Source of the DNA: GWB1-38-13 sp964488535
GTDB taxonomy: Bacteria > Patescibacteriota > Microgenomatia > UBA8517
Assembly: GCA_964488535.1 (NCBI GenBank)
Contig: CAZAUT010000009.1
Span: 1 to 42,973, forward strand
DNA length: 42,973 nucleotides
Reading direction: 5' to 3'
The first letter of the stretch is position 1. The number at the start of each line of letters is the position of its first letter. A program made the position numbers and the translations under genes. The notes below the pieces were generated by a model. The model was not told the origin of the DNA. It saw only the letters and a program-made list of their open reading frames with translations, and did not search any database. Below, in pieces: positions 41,605 to 42,973 of the stretch.

Positions 41605-42150
41605 ATGAAGAAAATAAAGATTTTCAGAAGAAATAATTTAACAAAAAATGAAGCTGTTTATGCATTCATTGATTCGCAAAATTTGAATTTGGGGATACAA
41701 GATCAAGGATGGCGGTTGGACTTTAACAAGTTCAGGATTCATTTGAAGGACAAATATAAAGTGAAAAAGGCATACATTTTTGTCGGATATATCGAAAAAA
41801 ATGCCGAACTTTATCATCTGCTTGAGAAAATGGGGTATACATTGATATTCAAACCAATTTTGGAATATCGTAAAGGCAGGGAAACAAAAATTAAAGGAAA
41901 TGTTGATGCAGAACTTGTTCTTCATACAATGGTAGAATATGCTCATTATGATAAAGCGGTTATTGTTTCGGGAGACGGTGACTTTCATTGTTTGATTGAA
42001 TACCTGTTAAGTAAAAAGAAATTCGGAAAACTGATTATTCCAAACAAGTACAAATATTCATCGTTATTAAGGGGCTTTATGAAATACATCGACTTTTTGA
42101 ATTTGGAGAGACGAAATTTAGGAAGAAAAAAAGAGAGGCATAATCTTTAG
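41605..42150 (+). CDS. NYN/LabA-like (PIN-fold) nuclease-type protein
   Basis: 181 aa from the ATG at 41605; a longer GTG-start reading runs through a repeat element and is rejected. Motifs fit the NYN domain: YAFIDSQNLNLG with the first acidic residue, KGNVDAELVLHTMVEY with a central Asp, and VIVSGDGDFHCLIEYLL with the SGDxDF signature. NYN proteins are metal-dependent RNases or regulators; the substrate cannot be told. A Lys/Arg-rich tail (ERRNLGRKKERHNL) could bind nucleic acid. Lies between the tRNA-binding protein and argS. Confidence 0.88.
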   Translation: MKKIKIFRRNNLTKNEAVYAFIDSQNLNLGIQDQGWRLDFNKFRIHLKDKYKVKKAYIFVGYIEKNAELYHLLEKMGYTLIFKPILEYRKGRETKIKGNVDAELVLHTMVEYAHYDKAVIVSGDGDFHCLIEYLLSKKKFGKLIIPNKYKYSSLLRGFMKYIDFLNLERRNLGRKKERHNL

Positions 42151-42212
42151 GCACGAAGCCGAAAGGTATCCTCTCATCGTGATTGGTATTATATTAACAA
42201 AGATACGATACT

Positions 42213-42973
42213 ATGTCAATCAAATCCCAAATCATCAAATCCCTGCAAAAAACCACAGGTGTGGCCGATATTCGTCTTGATATCCCCGAAAGAGAAGAGT
42301 TTGGAGACTACAGCTCGAATATCGCTATGGCGATATTTTCAAAACTCAAAACTGAAAACTCAAAGTTCAAAACTAAAACTCAAAACTCAAAACTTAAGAA
42401 AGAGGAGAGTGCTGTCATTGTGAGTGGAGCGAAGCAATCTGCTTTAATTCGTCATTCTGGGGAGCCGAAGGCGACTCCAGAATCCAACCATTTAACAATT
42501 CAACCATTTAACAATTGTGCTTCACCCCGTCAGTTAGCTGAACGGATTACGGAAGAACTTAAAAAGGATACCGACTTATCTCAAATCGTCTCCCAAATCT
42601 CCGTCGCCGGTCCCGGATTTATAAATTTCCACTTAAAAGATGATGTACTACTTAATAATTTGATACAGATTGATACTTACGAGAGTAAAAGAGTAAAAAG
42701 GCAAGAGAGTAAAAGAAAAGAAGGAGACAAAAAGCAAAAAGCAATAAACAGAAAGCAGGAAGCAATAAGCAAAAAGCCAGAATACGGAAGCTCCAATCTT
42801 TATAAAAGCAAAAAAATCTGTGTTGAGTACACTGACCCCAATCCCTTTAAGGAATTTCATATCGGACACCTTATTTCTAATTTGACAGGGGAGTCGCTTG
42901 CAAAGATTTTTGAAGCAAATGGGGCAGATGTTTGGAGAGCAGATTATTTTGGAAACGTCGGAATGCACGTTGC
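42213..42973 (+). CDS. argS: Arginyl-tRNA synthetase, 5' part (runs off window), with repeat insertions
   Basis: First 253 codons, open to the window end. N-terminal additional domain: SIKSQIIKSLQKTTGVADIR, LDIPERE.EFGDYSSNIAMAIFSK and the later ISVAGPGFINFHL. The catalytic start is YTDPNPFKEFHIGHLISNLT, with an intact HIGH, and ADYFGNVGMHVA. Between AMAIFSK and LAERITEEL lies an insertion of about 60 residues (42339-42517), and a second of about 34 (42681-42782) before the HIGH block. Both are encoded by low-complexity or interspersed repeats. The flanking core is conserved and in frame, so the gene is likely functional. Charges tRNA-Arg; a tRNA-Arg gene is upstream at 37646. Confidence 0.93.
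   Translation, partial: MSIKSQIIKSLQKTTGVADIRLDIPEREEFGDYSSNIAMAIFSKLKTENSKFKTKTQNSKLKKEESAVIVSGAKQSALIRHSGEPKATPESNHLTIQPFNNCASPRQLAERITEELKKDTDLSQIVSQISVAGPGFINFHLKDDVLLNNLIQIDTYESKRVKRQESKRKEGDKKQKAINRKQEAISKKPEYGSSNLYKSKKICVEYTDPNPFKEFHIGHLISNLTGESLAKIFEANGADVWRADYFGNVGMHV
42339..42517 (+). repeat. Cluster of four different repeats inserted in argS
   Basis: In order: AAACTCAAAACTC-type repeats (42339-42395); a GTGAGTGGAGCGAAGCAATCT element (about 42412-42441); a TCATTCTGGGGAGCC...GGCGACTCCAGAATCC inverted-repeat element (42451-42485); and a tandem CCATTTAACAATT (42489-42517). Total length keeps the argS frame open. Confidence 0.8.
42681..42782 (+). repeat. Purine-rich repeat inserted in argS
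   Basis: GAGAGTAAAAGAGTAAAA units followed by AAAAGCAAAAAGCAATAA-type units, encoding a Lys/Glu/Gln/Ser-rich linker just before the catalytic domain. Related GAGTAGAAGAG units sit in the loop of the T-box antiterminator (38517-38556). Confidence 0.75.

Overview
The window looks like part of a chromosome from a Candidate Phyla Radiation (Patescibacteria) bacterium, most likely of the Microgenomates group. This is inferred from gene content, from giant low-complexity surface proteins, from many short nucleotide repeats sitting inside essential genes, and from start codons only a few bases below -10 boxes. TGA is used as a stop (for example gpmI), so there is no sign of the TGA=Gly code of Gracilibacteria/SR1. 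No 16S rRNA is present, so the lineage is not proven.

Region 1 (1-20554) is a cell-surface locus. Two giant paralogous repeat proteins are transcribed divergently: one runs leftwards off the window (1-4739, at least 1579 codons) and one runs rightwards (10092-18746, 2884 aa). The left one starts with a MerR-type DNA-binding domain, followed by one membrane helix and then the exported repeat region. The right one is preceded, 12 bp away, by a membrane protein that joins an N-terminal helix-turn-helix to about ten membrane helices and a dCache sensor domain. Between them lie a secreted protein ending in an ATP-synthase-c-like hairpin without the ion-binding carboxylate, and gpmI (glycolysis). 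A secreted glycine-rich protein follows the right giant.

Region 2 (20600-23461) holds a truncated RAYT transposase with REP palindromes, a secreted beta-propeller-like protein with an apparent frameshift, and two small membrane proteins. Region 3 (23724-29045) is an F1-type ATPase cluster in the order b-delta-alpha-gamma-beta-epsilon, with no a or c gene beside it. Region 4 (29580-37600) has leuS with several in-frame repeat insertions, small hypothetical genes, a leuS 3' relic, tRNA-Ala with tRNA fragments, and DNA-uptake genes (comEA, comEC split into channel and hydrolase genes).

Region 5 (37646-42973) is the most unusual. After tRNA-Arg there is a promoter and a roughly 420-base structured leader with a T-box: an AGGGTGGTACCG core, a matching antiterminator, and a competing intrinsic terminator directly before the ATG. 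It precedes two adjacent genes that both resemble the Dit1/PvcA isonitrile synthase family. A stand-alone tRNA-binding OB-fold protein, a NYN-domain nuclease-like gene and the 5' part of argS follow. A T-box controlling isonitrile-synthase-like genes in such an organism is the best candidate here for an undescribed system. Annotations rest on reading the sequence; no database search was possible.
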